Source of the DNA: Bacillota bacterium
Lineage (GTDB): Bacteria > Bacillota > Clostridia > Clostridiales > Clostridiaceae
Length of the DNA: 5,008 nt
NCBI GenBank assembly: GCA_023440105.1
Contig: JAEXSY010000214.1
Coordinates: 1 to 5,008, forward strand
Direction of reading: 5' to 3'
The notes beneath the pieces were generated by a model. That model made no database searches. It worked only from the letters and a program-made list of their open reading frames with translations, and had not been told where the DNA came from. The position numbers and the translations under genes are program-made. Positions within the stretch are counted from its first letter, which is position 1. Each line of letters begins with the position of its first letter. Positions 5,004 through 5,008 of the stretch are shown here, one piece after another.

Positions 5004-5008
5004 TCAAG

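Overview
The window looks like chromosomal DNA from a low-GC, anaerobic, motile Firmicute, most likely a member of Clostridia. Four things suggest this: AT-rich intergenic DNA, strong AGGAGG-type ribosome binding sites, a flavodoxin/2[4Fe-4S] ferredoxin fusion typical of anaerobes, and a Bacillus/Clostridium-type flagellin. The genus cannot be fixed from the sequence alone. No mobile element, CRISPR array, tRNA or rRNA was seen.

Left part (1-1839), all on the minus strand: a partial lipoprotein gene (1-292) with its own promoter of good SigA type (TTGAAT-17-TATAAT, 326-354); an EFR1-type flavodoxin/ferredoxin fusion (376-1185); and a GNAT acetyltransferase (1390-1839). A terminator hairpin (1287-1316) separates the acetyltransferase from the ferredoxin gene, so these look like single-gene transcription units rather than an operon.

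Middle part (1840-3359): on the plus strand, a short membrane-anchored ORF (2042-2296) overlaps a 222-codon ORF (2293-2961) by four bases (GTGA). The first ORF resembles the last transmembrane segment of BlaR1/M56-type membrane peptidases. The second has no signal peptide and no clear ribosome binding site, so the pair may be one anchored extracytoplasmic protein of about 306 residues split by a one-base deletion. Facing it is a 62-codon two-helix membrane protein (3030-3218, minus) with a well-formed promoter and Shine-Dalgarno. A plus-strand terminator (3326-3359) lies beyond it with no gene immediately in front.

Right part (3360-5008): a very AT-rich leader region precedes a compact flagellin gene (hag/fliC, 3790-4635) that ends at a strong terminator (4665-4703). 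The mRNA leader just before the flagellin start carries two adjacent hairpins with GGA in their loops. The first matches the CsrA consensus and the second displays the Shine-Dalgarno in its loop. This is the architecture expected for CsrA repression of flagellin, relieved by FliW when flagellin is exported; csrA and fliW themselves are not in the window. The last 305 bases hold no convincing gene, but they have a terminator-like hairpin and end in a perfect -35 hexamer (TTGACA, 4998-5003), presumably the promoter of the next gene.

Most of the window is ordinary. The flagellin leader and the split anchored protein are the two parts most worth a second look.
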